Source of the DNA: Deroplatys truncata
Lineage: Eukaryota; Arthropoda; Insecta; Mantodea; Mantidae
Assembly: GCA_030765065.1 (NCBI GenBank)
Contig: CM060990.1
Span: 11,221,501-11,285,500 of the forward strand
Direction of reading: 5' to 3'
DNA: 64,000 nt
Part shown: positions 1 through 12,335 of the stretch, piece after piece
Layout: every line of letters starts with the position of its first letter
Position numbering within the stretch: position 1 is the first letter of the stretch
Translations under genes and position numbers: made by a program
The notes under the pieces: model-generated
Seen by the model: only the letters and a program-made list of their open reading frames with translations
Told to the model about the DNA's origin: nothing
Database searches by the model: none

Positions 1-544
1 AGCCTGCAAATTTCATCGCTATTTAAAAGTATTTCACAATCATTTAAATTAGTGTTCACACATTTTATTTCTGTCTCTTGCATATAAGCAACAATATTAT
101 AAGAGAAAACAATATTTTCACAATATTCCACAGGCGGACACTTTCTCGATTGGAGGAATGCATTGAATGTAGGAATACTCTCTCGAATTATCTCCCAGTC
201 TTGAATTGTCATGTATACACATTTGTCTGTGTTTTTCACTATAAGCACTGGAAAATCATAGAAGAATCCTATCTTAATGCTGTGCCTTTTCGAGATGTAG
301 ACGTCTCGGCACCCGCTTCTTACCGCCATGTTTCTTGGGTGTCTCGATGTTGCTTGTTCTATCCTCCAATAGCGTCAGCCTCCTTTGCACGTCTGCAAAG
401 CTGTTCCTCTTCTTCTTCTTCCCTTATTGCACAGTCTGAAACATTGCACAATGAAAGTCTTAGAAAGCTGCTTTGATCGAGTAAAAGCAAGCTGAAAAGA
501 ATTACATTTTTTGTTATGATACATGTAAAATGAAACACAATACA
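1..544. other. Unannotated AT-rich DNA
   Basis: I see no gene or repeat here. The longest open frame (78-476, plus) is Ser/Cys-rich at its end because of a TTC run near 405-422 and resembles no family I know, so I do not call it. Confidence 0.5.
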
Positions 545-1225
545 GAAGAATGTGTAGAGCAAATTGTGTGAATTTTAATAGAGGAAAAATATGTTGAGAA
601 AATAATATGAATGTTTACAGAAGAAGAAGCTATAGTGGAAATCATATGAATGTTTGCAAAAGAATGTGTATAGAAATGGTGTGAATGTTAATAGAAGAAT
701 GGGTTGCTAAAATTATATGAATGTTAATAGAAAAATGTGTTGAGAAATCATATGAATATTAGTAGCTGAATGTGTAGCGAAAATCGTGTGAATGTGTAGA
801 GGAACAAAGAATAAGTACAGAAAATCATGTGAATGTTCATGGAAGATGAACCTGCAGAGAAACAAAGAACGAGTATAGAAAATCGTGTGAATGAGAAACA
901 AGAATGATTGGAGAAAATCGTTTGAATGTTTATGTAAGAAGAATGTGTAGCGAATATCGTATGAATGTTAATTGAAGATGAAGCTGCAGAGAAACAAAGA
1001 ATGAGCAGAGAAAATGTATGAATGTTAATAGAGTATGAACCTGCAGAGAAACAAAGAATGAGCGGAGAAAATTGTGTGAATGTTTGTGTAAGAGGAATGT
1101 GTTGCGAAAATCATGTGAATGTTTATACAAGAAGAATGTGCAGAGAAAATGGTGTGAATGTTTATAGAAGAAGATCGAATAGAGAAAATCCTGTGAACTG
1201 AAGAACAGTATGCAGTGAAATCCAT
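545..1225. repeat. Degenerate ~38-bp minisatellite
   Basis: The motif GTGTGAATGTTWATAGAAGA (with variants such as CATATGAATGTTT) recurs about every 35-45 bp, roughly 16 times, for example near 643, 679, 713, 785, 884, 958, 1015, 1074, 1112 and 1150. Copies differ a lot, so the array is old. Minus-strand His/Phe-rich open frames across it are by-products of the repeat. Confidence 0.75.
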
Positions 1226-1719
1226 GTGAGTGTAAAGTACAGATTAAAAAACATGGTGCTCTTGTGACGATTCTTCTTTCATATACTGTTTCGTTTAAAC
1301 AAAATTAAATGTATTGTAAAAGCCAGCATTGATTTTGTATAGTTAAGTAAAAAACTCACTCACCTTGCATTGTTTGTGTTGATGTGTGCTGTACGTGTAG
1401 ATGGCCTGCACCTCTTCTTAAAATTAAAAACACCTCCCGTTGCTTTTAAAGTTCTTTAAAATTTAAATGTAAATTTAATAAGTTCAGAACAGTTCTAGCA
1501 TTTGCTGATATTTGTTTATATAGGGATCTAAACCCCCTCCAGGCGATGCCATCACGTCATCATGGTGGTGATGCTTACACATCACGTGATTATTACACCA
1601 ATGGAATTATGATCACTTGCTGCGCATGCGCAGAGGCTCTCAGCACTTCTATCCCTAATTGTTTCACTTCCTCTCGCTCTCTCTCTCCGAGTGCATCTTT
1701 AATGTCTTTACACAATTCC
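1226..1719. other. Unannotated unique stretch
   Basis: No coding signal is seen. From about 1,535 it is richer in CpG and contains the palindrome TGCGCATGCGCA at 1621-1632, followed by a CT-rich run at 1671-1688. Confidence 0.4.
1621..1632. promoter_or_regulatory. NRF-1-like palindrome
   Basis: TGCGCATGCGCA is a perfect match to the known binding palindrome of the NRF-1/EWG family of transcription factors. No transcript start or first exon can be recognised next to it, so a function is only possible. Confidence 0.25.
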
Positions 1720-2475
1720 GTATGCAGTTACAGCATCGATCTAAGTGATATATTCTAGTGTACAGAGGAAAATTAAGGAAGTCATTGAAAGATCGGGATT
1801 CGAACTAGGGACAACTGATTGGAAATTATATACAGTATTAATTATTCATCGTAGGAGCTAACAAACATGCTTTCGTCCACAACCTTATATCTGCTTGTTT
1901 CTGAGATAATGGGGATTTAAACTTAAGGATCGAACCCTGGACACCAGGTACCCGAATATACATCCACAAGGTACGACCTAATGACATAAACTTAATACGT
2001 TTATTTGGTGCCTTTATGTTAATTGTTTCCTGTGTTATTAAACTTATAAGTAAATTTCATTGAATCGGTATTCGAATACAGAACACCAGAAACAAAATTA
2101 TTTATAATATTAGTTTGACATGTTTAAAAGACCTGTATGCAGTTACAGCATCGATCTAAGTGATATATTCTAGTGTACAGTGGAAAATTAACGAAGTCAC
2201 TGAAAAATCAGGATTCGAGCTAGGGACAACTGATTGGAAATTATATACAGACATTAAATGTCTATCATAGGAACTAACCACTATGCTTTGGTCCGCACCT
2301 TTATCCCTGCTAGTTTCTGAGATAATTGAGATTTTAAAATTAAGGATCGAACCCATGGCGCCTGGTACCCTAATATACATCCACAAGATACGACTTAATG
2401 ACATAAACGTAAAAGGTTTGTTTGGCGTCTTTATCTTAATTAGTTTTGGAGTTATTAGAAGATGAATTTTTAATC
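1720..2475. repeat. Tandem duplication, ~415-bp unit
   Basis: The block starting TATGCAGTTACAGCATCGAT at 1721 begins again at 2136, and similarity (roughly 85% by eye) runs to about 2,060 and 2,475. Each copy carries two minus-strand tRNA B-box-like motifs, one near its start (1797, 2211) and one about 130 bp on (1928, 2344). Confidence 0.8.
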
Positions 2476-2590
2476 ACTCCTAGGATTCGAACCCAAGCAT
2501 CCAGGCCAGTTTCGAAGAATTCGTAAATGACGCGTCGCATCCCAAGGTTAAAATTACTTTTTATTCCTTCATTTTATCTCTTTTCATTCA

Positions 2591-3000
2591 GGGCGTGTGC
2601 GTGAGGGCGTGTGTCTGTGTGTGGTTGTGTATGCGCGTGTTTGTATGTGCTTGCGTGTGTGTGTTCGTGTGCGTATGTGTATGTGCTTGCGTGCGGGTGT
2701 GTACGTGGGATGTGTTGGTGTGTGTAAGTGAACATGTATATGTGTGTATGGTTGTGTATGTGTGTGTGTGGGCTTGTGTTGGCATGTGTAAGTGAACAGG
2801 TATACGTATGAGGTGTGTGAATGTGTGTGTGTGTGACTGCGTTTGTGTGTGTATGTGGTTGCATGTGCGTGTGTGCGTGTAGTGGTGTATGTTTGCTGAT
2901 GTATGTACAAGTGCTCGTGTATAAGTGAACGATTGGATGTGTGCAAGTCGAGAAGAAAGAAAGAGATAGATAGAAAGAAAGAAAAAGAAAGAAGAAAGAA
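2591..3000. repeat. GT-rich microsatellite with AAAG tail
   Basis: About 350 bp of imperfect GT/GTGC repeats are followed by an AAAG/AGAT-rich purine run at 2,950-3,000. Long Thr/His-rich (minus) and Cys/Val-rich (plus) open frames here are low-complexity translations and not genes. Confidence 0.9.
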
Positions 3001-3009
3001 TGGTGTCTA

Positions 3010-3740
3010 GACATCGGGATATCTAAGTATGCATCAGGGTTTAATATAAATAATTATATTTGTTAAATGCAATTTTAATCCGACCGCCCCTGCTTCAATA
3101 ATTTTATAGTTATTATATCGTTTCACTGGGTAAGATTCGAACTAGGGGCCTCCGGGTTCCTAAGAATGCAGCTCGTTAAATATTGTAATGTCATATAAAT
3201 CAAATTATATTTGTTAAACACGTTTAAATGTGACCGCCCATACTTCCATAGTTTAATATTTATTAAGCATTAGAGTTTCGCAGATTCGAGCTAGGGACCT
3301 CTGAACACCCTTTCATTAATCCGGGTAATGATATAATCATGTTTTACCCTAGCAAAGTATCAATTTGGATGCCTAAGTATGCACCGTGTTCAATATAAAT
3401 AATTATATTTGTTAAATTCATTTTAATCTGACCGCCCATACTCCCATAGTTTAATATGTATGAAGCATTAGAGTTTCGCTGGGTAAGATTCGAGCTAGGA
3501 CACTCTGAACACCCTTTCATTAATTAGGGTAATGATATAAAAATTAAATTATATTTGTTAAATACATTTTAAACTGACCTTGCATAGTTTAATAGTTATT
3601 ACGCATTAGATTTTCGCTGGGTAAGATTCCATCTAGGACCCTCTGAACACCCTTTTATTAATTAGGGTAATGATATAATAATATCTGTCATCAATTTCTC
3701 ATTAGCAATAAACGTTTGTTTGCAGTAAGAATCGAACACC
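3010..3740. repeat. Degenerate 150-200-bp tandem repeats with B-box-like motifs
   Basis: Four diverged copies share an AT-rich part (AATTATATTTGTTAAA), the string GACCGCCC (3081, 3232, 3430; decayed near 3574) and then GATTCGARCTAGG (3133, 3283, 3488; decayed near 3627). The reverse complement of the last string, CTAGYTCGAATC, resembles the pol III B box of tRNA genes (GGTTCGANNCC). Another GAATCGAAC lies at 3729. The copies look old. Confidence 0.6.
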
Positions 3741-4107
3741 GATCTATTGATATCCAAGTATACACAGGTTTAATATATGTAATGAAATATATATTAAGCG
3801 CTTTTTCGGAGTCACTGCTTGAAATGAGCCAAACAGAATGCTTGTTAACTATGCTCTGGTATAACCGTAGGACCTCGCTAAGAAATTCGGGGAGAATAGC
3901 CCCTCGGGGCAAAAACCATGATGGCTGCCTCTGACGTTGTTAAATGGTTTACGTATAGTAGGTAAACAGACCTCTTTCTCTTTCACGCGAACAAAGAAAG
4001 GGCGAGCGTAAAGCCTCCCTCAGATTCTTTTGTTAAGCACGCGGGTGTTCGAACAATGGAAAGGGACCAGCTTTGTTATAGGGCAGTGGATTGGGATGCC
4101 CGCAGGG

Positions 4108-4460
4108 GTCTTTCTAAAGAATCCTTGCCCCGGACAATAGAAAAGCGATACAATAGAACTTGTTTCTTTGTTAACGGGCTTGAGTTCTCTTTTCTTACGA
4201 CCCTAATTTATCATGGCCTTTGTTCATTTTGATAGTTGAAGGGCAAACATTGTTCTTTTGTTAAATCCTAGTGGAATGGGAATACCATGTGGTCCTTCTA
4301 AGAAGCCTTGCCCCGGACAATAGAAAGAGAATACAATAGAACTTGTTTGTTTGTTAATGGGCTTCAGGTTCTCTTTTGTCACGATCCTAATTTATCATGG
4401 CCTTTGTTCATTTTGACAGTTGAAGGACAAGCATTGTTCTTTTGTTAAATGTTAGTGGAA
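4108..4460. repeat. Tandem duplication, ~184-bp unit
   Basis: Two copies share CTTGCCCCGGACAATAGAAA, an ATAGAACTTGTTT block and CATGGCCTTTGTTCATTTTG (4213 and 4397, offset 184). Weaker partial copies of the TTTGTTCATTTYGACAGT part appear near 4,540 and 4,690. Confidence 0.75.
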
Positions 4461-5679
4461 CGATATGCCAGGTGGCTTCACCTAAAATAAACAATAGGAC
4501 TGGAGACAATAGCGTCGGTTCCTTGGTCCAGCATACTCTTTGTTCATTTCGACAGTGATGGATAGCCTCTTGCACGCTGTTAACAATATGAGTGGGGTGG
4601 GTAAACTGCTGCAGGTGCAGAAGTGGCCGGATGTGTAATGGGTAGAAAAAACATCTCGCCTTTGTTATAGAACCATACATTTACGACCCCCTTTTTTCGT
4701 TTTGACAGTTGATTGACTGCCCTAATTGCTTAACTGTCAAGCTTCCATTATACTCGACAAGATTTATGAACCTCAGCTGCACCTGGAGGTCCCAAGGAGC
4801 TGTGAGGGAAGGGGAAGTGGAGGTTGGTGAGCTTATTTGCATATGAATTCACATTCCTGCATATTCATTGTTTTTCAATGCCCATTTTTCTACTACTGGC
4901 TAGCAACTGTTCCCATTTGAATGATAATGAAGTAATGTATGAGCTGTTTTATACATCTTCCCGCTACTTTGAATGTTGCAGTGGACTAGCTACCTTGTCA
5001 CACGCACACGTGTTACAGCACCTGTCACCTAATAGCTTACATGATAGAATATGAAACAGTGCTCAAACCTAGGACGGGGCTCCCTTTTATACCGCGTCGC
5101 TGTGACGCAAAATTCCCCGTCTTATCGCCTAATATTTATTTGGATTGATTTGGCGTGGTATGAGAAAGAAATCGTTCACTTTTAGAAGTCAAGCTTCTGT
5201 TTTACTCCTTTGGTAAAACCCTATCTCTGTCTCACTACAGCTCCTGTTTCTCTTTCTAATTTCTGACTTCTTATCTAACTCCCTTGACTTTCCAAACATT
5301 TTCCCCTATCTCCTTATTTGTTTCTCCTCGGACCTCTGTTTCTCTCTCTCTCTCTTTCTGCTCTATGGAATTCTGCCTAATCCTGTGCCCGTTAGTGTGT
5401 GTATGCTTTTAACCCTGCTGCTAGCTCACTTCCTAGCTCATTATAATGTTTCTTACATCAAAGCATTACCCTTGTTACTAATTAAATGTTAGGCAAGCTT
5501 GCTGCCAGCCTATCCCTAGGCTACGTCACCGTACGATGCCAACCTTGGCGAATGGAATGTCGCTGAATTTACGGGAGGAGTTGTATTAAGGAATACGAGT
5601 GTTGTTGGCTATACGTAAGCCATGCCACCAAGAGGAAGAAGAAGAATGCGGGAAAAGCCATTTTCATGTACCACATAAC
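4461..5679. other. No gene seen
   Basis: Apart from the degraded repeat pieces near 4,540 and 4,690 and a CT-rich run near 5,340-5,360, nothing is recognisable. A 50-bp stretch at 5,418-5,462 resembles 11,390-11,436, just upstream of the gag-like fossil, and may be a shared part of that LTR family. Confidence 0.4.
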
Positions 5680-6330
5680 CTCGCGCAATTCCGCAATAGG
5701 TACATAACCATAAAATGTGAATACCTTTTGTAACGGGGATTACGTCACAGGGCCGTATTTAGAGGGGGGATTTAGGGTTCAATCCCCACCCCAAACTCCC
5801 ACTGGTTTTATTTATTTAAATTCATATCAAACCAATATAGGAAAATTCTGTTAGGTAACAGTAGGTCTGCTGCTAGTAACACTGTACAAGGAAAAGAGAA
5901 ACTCACCTTACATAGGTAAGGCGACCACACGTCCCAGCCTTTTGTGCTGTAAGGTGGAAACCTTTTCTTGTCCACATAACGTCTATATACTACAGAGTAG
6001 ATACATGGTAATTCTGTAGAGCACTGTTAAGTTTAGATCTAGTTATGGAAACCCCCCTGAAATTTTTTTCTGGGTACGGGCATATTACGTCTTTACTGAT
6101 GAAATAAACATAAGCTAATGAATCTACCACAAGTTCACACCTCGAGCAATTCCGCGATATGTAAGTAACCTTAAAATGTGAATACATTTCGTAACGGGGA
6201 TTAATTCATTTCTAATGAAATAAGCTTATTCTAATGCATGTACCACGTAACAATTAAATCACAACCTCCCGCAATTCCGCGATAGCTAAATAACCGTAAT
6301 ATGTGAATACATTTAGTAACACAAGCTAAT
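5680..6330. repeat. Diverged ~120-bp repeat, three copies
   Basis: The core GCAATTCCGCGATA followed by TAACC and ATGTGAATACATTT occurs near 5,690, 6,147 and 6,270. The last two are about 121 bp apart and share upstream sequence (ATGAAATAA..TACCAC), so they are a tandem pair. The first copy is separate. Confidence 0.65.
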
Positions 6331-6767
6331 TCAGCCATCATGCAGTTTCGTGATAATCTGCTAGTGTGATTGAGACACATTATGATTTAAATATCCCATA
6401 TTAACAAAATTAATTTCAGCAAATTATTGGGAATTAAAAAGGAATTGCAAATGCACGATAAGTATTAATGTGTGTTAGTTTGCTTAAAATCAACATCCTA
6501 CTCCCCCTTTTGCCTCAGCATTTTAATTGGCTGCTTAATGACATGACCTTACCACCTTACGATCCGTGTCAGTTTTAGCTCCGGTCCTTTCCGCAAACAC
6601 AAGTTCCCTTGATACGTCACTTCCGTTCCCCTATGGAACCGGTATTTCATTCCTTCTTACCAACCCACTTATCTTCATCGCGAATTTCGTTCTGTAATTT
6701 TGGTATGGTTTAGCAATGTGACGTAGCAAAGGGAGAGGCTGGCAGCAAGGTTGCTAAATGTTAAATA

Positions 6768-8635
6768 TAGAGGCTGAATCACTTAAAACTTGCACCATAA
6801 ATATTTCGAAAGTGGAAAGTGCTATTGATGTGCAGTTTTCACAGCATTGATTGGTAATACAGGGGCTCGTACATTTAGCCCATAAAAATTGTAATAATAC
6901 TGAGAAAGTGTATCTTTTGAGCAAACATACAATTTTTAAATGGAACAATGCCTAGATACATCAACAGAATAAAGGTAAGGTAAATTAGAATGTCAATGGT
7001 CTTTGTTGCAGGATTATAGTGCAAGTGGTTTACGAGAAATCGTATTTTGAAAAAGTTCCACCCCGACAACTGTTTGTCCCATTCAACCTGCTTAGTTGCT
7101 AGGTACGATGTTGTTATGTTTGTTTGCATTGTGTTTTCCGTTCATTGATTGCATTGCGACTTTTTGGTCAGTTAGTTTCCGACAGTTCATGCACTAAGTC
7201 GTGAGCGGAAGATGGTGTTTACTAATGCAGAAAAAGCCTACCTGCTCATGGTGTATGGAGAGTGTAGGAAGACTGCAGTTCGTTCCTGTACGGTGTATGC
7301 GGAAACGTATCCCAATAGTCGTCAACCTCTTCAACCAATTACGTGAAAGTGGTACTGTAACACCTAGAAAACGTAATAGAACAAACAAGTGACTGGAGAA
7401 GAGGCATAAATTCATGTTTTGACTGCCGTTGCAGTAGATCCGCAAATTAGTTCCCACACAATCGCACGTAGAAGTGGCATAAGTCGGGCAAGTGTACTAC
7501 GCATTCTCCATCGACATAGGGTCCATCCCTATCACATCTCTCTCCATCAAGAGCTGCACGGAAAGGATTTTGAGAATCGTGTTAACTTTTGCACATGGGC
7601 ACTAAGACATGATACTCCAGATTCATCATGTATCTTGTTTAGTGATAAGGCAACATTTACTTATCATGGCCAAGTAAACCGCAGAAACATGCACTATTTG
7701 TCTGTTGACAATCCCCGTTGGCTTCGTCAGGTGGAACGTCAGCGTCCATGGAGTTTAAACTGTCGTGTGGGATAGTGAACCATCAACTCATAGGCCCTTT
7801 GTTCATAGAAGGAATAATGAACTCGCACAAGTATTGCAGCCTCCTGACAGACCATCTGCCACAGATGCTAGAAGACGTTCCTTTGCAGACTAGCAGGAGC
7901 CTGTGGTACCAACATGATGGCTGTTCAGCCCATAGTGCACGAAGTAGTACAGCTTGTCTTAACGGATTGTTTCAAAATCGTTGATTTGGAGGAAGAGCAC
8001 CTGTACCTTGGCCGGCCCGTTTACCGGATCTGACCCGTTTAGACTTTTTTCTTTGGGGAAGGCTGAAAGACACTGTCTACAAGGATGTACCAACTACACC
8101 AGACGATATGAAACGACGTGTTACTGCTTCCAGCTCTGAAAGATCCGCTTAAATGCTAGAACGTGTGCAGGTAGTCTTTCCATAGCAGACTGGAAGCGTG
8201 TATTGAAGCTGCCGTTGGGTAATTTTGAACACAACCTTTGAAGGGCTATGTTCTCTTTACTTGTAAAAATCCACAGAACTATTGTAATTCCTTTTTGTTT
8301 TTCTTTAGTTTGTGCTCCCACAGGTTGTGCAGGTGTCGGTGCGTAAAAGTTTCAAAATAAGATTTCTCGTAAACCACTTGCACTAGAATCTTGCAACAAA
8401 CGCCACTTACATTCTAATTTACCCTATCTTTATTCTGTTGATGTATCTAAGCATTGTGCCATTTAAAAATTGTATGTTTGCTAAAAAATACACTTTCTCA
8501 GTATTATTAAAATCGGTTTATAGGCTAAATGTACGAGCCCCTGACTACCAATCAATGCTGTGAAAACTGCACATCAATAGCACTTTCTATTTCCGTAATA
8601 TTTGCGGTGCAAGTTTTAGGTGATTGGTCCTGTAT
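6768..8635 (+). mobile_element. rosa-type (DD41D) Tc1/mariner transposon, copy 1
   Basis: The ends carry inverted repeats of over 100 bp: TGAATCACTTAAAACTTGCACC on the left matches the reverse complement of the right end, and both inner parts read through TGTGCAGTTTTCACAGCATTGATTGG. TATA at both borders fits the TA duplication used by this superfamily. The inside holds a broken transposase. A sister copy lies at 26,530-28,402. The length of about 1.87 kb is normal for a mariner-like element. Confidence 0.88.
7212..8185 (+). pseudogene. Tc1/mariner DD41D transposase pseudogene, copy 1
   Basis: The start ATG at 7212 opens MVFTNAEKA..LLMVYGECRK, the usual N-terminal helix-turn-helix region of this family. 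Later pieces read GISRASVLRILHRHRVHPYH (second helix-turn-helix), ILFSDKATF (first catalytic Asp), WYQHDGCSAH (second Asp) and PDLTRLDFFLWG (third Asp). There are 41 residues between the second and third Asp, the spacing of the rosa family. It would cut and paste the element as a nuclear DDD enzyme. It is dead: the frame shifts near 7,755-7,760 and in the N-terminal part (near 7,330), TGA replaces Trp after QNR at 7981-7983, and TAA interrupts the C-terminus near 8,151. The TGA and the frameshift at about 7,757 are shared with copy 2. Confidence 0.88.
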
Positions 8636-9419
8636 ACAACATAATGATACGACACAATTTATGAAATACAAAAAAGTATGGAGTACCATGTTTTATGACT
8701 TGGAAGGGTTTTAAGAATTGCTTGTTGTACGTGCCCCAATTTTATTGCTATCTTTATCCCTCAGCTCAAAAGTGTGTTCGCCACATTTAGCTGTTATAAC
8801 CGCTGGTCTCTTGTATAGCAAATTATTCTATGATAACTCTTGCTCCGTGCATTGTGTTTGTTTTGACCGCAGCCATATCTCCTATCTCGAGTTTGCATTT
8901 ATAAATCCTTCCTTCGTATACAATCCATTTAGGGTACATTTACCCATTTTGGAATCATTGCAGTCAATTGTGTCAAGATTTCCACGAAATTCTCTGCACA
9001 CTTCATTCTATCACTCTCGTCCTGCTTATATTTACAAAGTATTTCGGCATTTATGAGATATCTAAGCCAACATTCATTATCATTCAATAATTTATTTATA
9101 ACTCACAATAATATTTGGTTTCCTGATCCAACAACACGGATTTATATGCACACTATTTCATAGTTTAATGATATCATTTTGCAACATTTCTTCTATAACC
9201 TCCTCCACTTGCTCCCTAATTGCAAAAGGTAAGTTTCTACACTGTGTGTATATGACACGAATGCATGTACGCGGTGCACTTGCCGGGTCTAGGTGAAAAG
9301 AATTCTTTACGTTTCCACAAAACACGTGATTTGATTTTTTTTAAAAAGTTTGCTTGTTTTACCCAGCTTATGATACTGTGTTTTTACTGTTTTCGTTACC
9401 TATTATCATCGCAATTACA
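8636..9419. other. No gene seen
   Basis: No repeat or coding pattern is recognised. The plus open frame 8,718-9,056 has no family features. Confidence 0.4.
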
Positions 9420-9525
9420 CAAGACACACACACACACAAACACCCATGCCCATGGCGGAGCTGGAACCCGCGACCCTCAGCTATACACTCCAGCGACCAC
9501 GGTTAGGAGGATGTGCGGCTATTTC
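9420..9525 (-). repeat. tRNA-derived SINE fragment
   Basis: Read on the minus strand it has GGTCGCGGGTTCCAGCTCC, a degraded tRNA T-arm/B box, then GCCATGGGCATGGGTGTTTG and a GT run. That order (B box, ATGGGCATGGGTGTTTGTGTG) is one I know from a tRNA-derived SINE common in insects. The A-box half is weak. Confidence 0.6.
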
Positions 9526-9949
9526 TTGATGCCATGTGCCGTCCGCCTGCCTATCGCTGCTTGTCAACAAACTGACATGTTCTGAATCGCCACAGAAGTC
9601 CTGAGTGTTGATGTAAAAATGTTCATTATCCAAGTTCTGGCTCCGGGTTTCAAAACGACTCTGTAGTTGCCCCTCTGCTTCTTCATGCAAGGTGATTGTC
9701 CCCTCGTGAATGGTACCATAGTCTTTCCCGATTTCACAATTAAACATTTATTTTCAAAATTAATAATAGCCTCCCATTAATGAAGCAATCCGAGTCAACA
9801 ATCGCCTCTTGTTGCCAACGTGGGATAATCAAAATAATTACTTGAAATGTAGTATTTTCTATAATTATCGAAAACATTGCTTGTTGCTTAACCCGTTCTT
9901 TACTCTTGGAATAGCTACTGTACAATGCACGTTTTTAATTCGCAATGAC
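9526..9949. other. No gene seen
   Basis: Short stretch between the SINE and the gag-like fossil. No feature is recognised. Confidence 0.3.
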
Positions 9950-11440
9950 ATTATTTTTATTTTCTTATGTTGCAATTTATGAAAATATTTTTAGGAGCAT
10001 ACTGGAACGCTAATGACTTGGGTTTCCCTGATACTGATTCTGATTCCCCTGCAGGTTTCTTCGGTTATTGTTAGAGTTATCATTATAATTATTATGCCCA
10101 ATGAAATGTCTGTGGTTTACTGTAGCATCCCTCTTGTTTTGTCTATCGCCATAGTTGGGTTGCTATCTCCTGTCGAACCTAGGCGCCTGATAACTGTATC
10201 TCTCCCTGGGTGAATTTTGGTCTCTCTCATTGTTAAATCTGGCACTTTGTACCCCTGTCCCCATAAAATATGACTGTTGTTTGCTATCCTGAGAGAACGT
10301 ATTTTCTGATGCCATGTCTTTACGTTACTGGCTTTTTGGTCAAAAGCTGTTATAAACTCAAGAATTTTAACAATTATTCGTGGCTGTGCAACAATGAGGC
10401 CAGTTCGAAGCGATTTATTAGAAGTGCAATTCTCTCCCTGTCCTTCATTGACGGGTCAATTTGTTTACTTTTTGAGCTAATCTTAGAACATAGCCAATTA
10501 AACTACCGTGACGCCCATTGTTGAGTTCCAGTCTCTCTTCTGTGGGTCCCCAAAGTCTAAGAAGGTATGCTTGTCTAAATTCTGCATAACAAAGGGAGTC
10601 TCCCAGGGTTAATCGCAGCCAGTTCAACGCACGACTCCTTAAGCTTTTTCTAACAACAATAATTTGATTTCCTCTGGAGTGGACTTTAACCTAAAATACT
10701 GCTACAATTCCCTTATGTATTCTTAGCATGATCCCCTTTCCCTGATCAAAAGTTAACTCGTTCAATAAATGTAAATTAGAATTGAGGGCATGTGGCACTA
10801 CGAGCACGCATGTCGCTATCATTACATGACAACGGCGTGACCCCGGTGTCCGCCCAGTCACTCATTGTACTTTTTGATGAACTCTGTTGCAATTCTAATT
10901 TCTGCATACTTTGTTTGAGTTCAACAATTTCCTTATCATGCGCACTGTTCCTTGTCTGAATAACGTTTTTAAGGTCTGCAGTCTCCTGAGTGACGTTTAA
11001 CTGTGGATAACTCGGTGAGCGTGAGTTAGAGTATTTATCTGACAAGTTACAAATTCAGAATACTTCGCCTTTATTTACATTTAGTTCCCGCCTGAACTAA
11101 GAATTTGGTTTGGAGGTTTGCTTGCTTTGCACTAATTTGCTCTAATGTTTCTTGCAACTGTCTATTGGAGTCTTTAATGTTGGTTTCTAGTTGCTCTTGC
11201 AATTTCCTATTCCATTCACTCGGTGTGGATACTAATATTAACTAGCAGGGTCTTGTCCATCGACTACGGGTTGTTGTGCTGGACTGGTTACTGAGTTTCA
11301 CCAGTTTCTAAGTGCTTAACAGCAGGCGGAGCAATGCTTTCACATGTTGCAAGCACAGTTTCTACCAATTTCATTACTTTGTTGTTTCTGCTGCTAGCTC
11401 GCCTCCTAGCTAATTACAATGTTCCTTACATCTGTCTACA
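9950..11440 (-). mobile_element. Gag-like fossil of an LTR retrotransposon
   Basis: Minus-strand pieces read like a retrotransposon Gag: a coiled-coil-like stretch (HDKEIVELKQSMQKLELQQ, near 10,900), then a capsid-type segment (FRQAYLLRLWGPTEERLELN followed by YVLRLAQKVNKL, 10,450-10,610). The spacing of Trp and the Tyr-Val-x-Arg-Leu part matches Ty3/gypsy-like and related arthropod Gag proteins. It is heavily broken, with more than ten breaks by eye, and I see no pol region. LTR limits are not resolved, though a 50-bp block near 11,390-11,436 recurs near 5,418-5,462. It is an old fossil. Confidence 0.55.
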
Positions 11441-11539
11441 AGTTATCTTACGGTGTTATATTGTGTTATTACATATTCCTAACTTCATTATTGATTTATG
11501 ATTTCTCGTAATTTACATAGCTTGCTTGTCGGGCGTATG

Positions 11540-12335
11540 TTCTCCTGCAATTCAAAGGAAACAGCTATAGTCAATTGTTCAAGAACTGGACGCTATGTGC
11601 TGGACGCTTTCCATGCAATTGCCAGAAACAACTAAAACCCGACAGCACTTGAAAAGAATTACAAAGTATTGACAATTCGAACCGTTAATAACGAATATAG
11701 TTTTGCCACAGAAAAGTTATTTGAAATAAATTGTATGCTTTAAACAGATTACATTATTTGTGTGGTACGTTTTCGTCTATCGCTTAAGTATATCAGTTAT
11801 ACAAGATTATACAAAATTCCTTTCGAATGAAGAGGACTTCACAGTCTATTCGCAGTAAATTCAAGATATGCATTTTATTTGTCATGTAAATATTTTTAAT
11901 ATATGGTATTTTATTCAAAATCGTTACAGTCATATTTGAGAAAATAAAAATTTCGAAAAATGTTCCACGTAAAGGGTAGTGGGTAGCTTTTTGAAAACCT
12001 TTATGTAGCATATTTGGAAGATACTGAAATAACACATTTAGTATTTATCCAACTTTTCGTTTTTCTGTTATGCTGTTCAAAGACACATACGCACACAGAG
12101 ACAGACATAACACACACACTCACACACCCGGGGACCTTTTTCTAAAAATGTTTTATTTAAATTCAGGGGACATTAAAACATGTATTTCCGGTGAAATCTT
12201 GATAGCAAATTTTTGCATAGAATTCAATACCTTCTTTAGCTACTATGTACGAGGTAGAGAAAGTAAAAAAGTTACTGTTTTCTCAATATATATGCCTACA
12301 TCTCTCTTAAAATTTTCACAATTATATGTGCTGTA
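11540..12335 (+). repeat. Dispersed repeat family R, copy 1
   Basis: This stretch aligns with 17,655-18,480 and with the two halves flanking the giant insertion (28,455-28,989 and 55,236-55,565). Shared marks in order: TTAAGAACTGGACG, CCATGCAATCGC, ATCGCTTAAG, AATGAAGAGGATTTCACA, AAAAATTTCGAAAA, an AC microsatellite, and TCAAAACATGCATTTCC. There are no coding features. The family is unnamed here. Confidence 0.8.

Noticed and set aside
78-476. 132-residue frame near the window start
   Set aside because: No domain or family pattern, mixed composition, and an overlapping open frame on the other strand.
2574-3014. Thr/His-rich frame of 146 residues
   Set aside because: It is a translation of the GT microsatellite and adjoining AAAG run.
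7201-7392. Frame MSGRWCLLMQKK.. in rosa copy 1
   Set aside because: It lies in the wrong frame over the transposase N-terminus, which starts at ATG 7,212 in the next frame.
9265-9585. 106-residue plus frame
   Set aside because: It crosses the SINE and its GT/AC run and has no family features.
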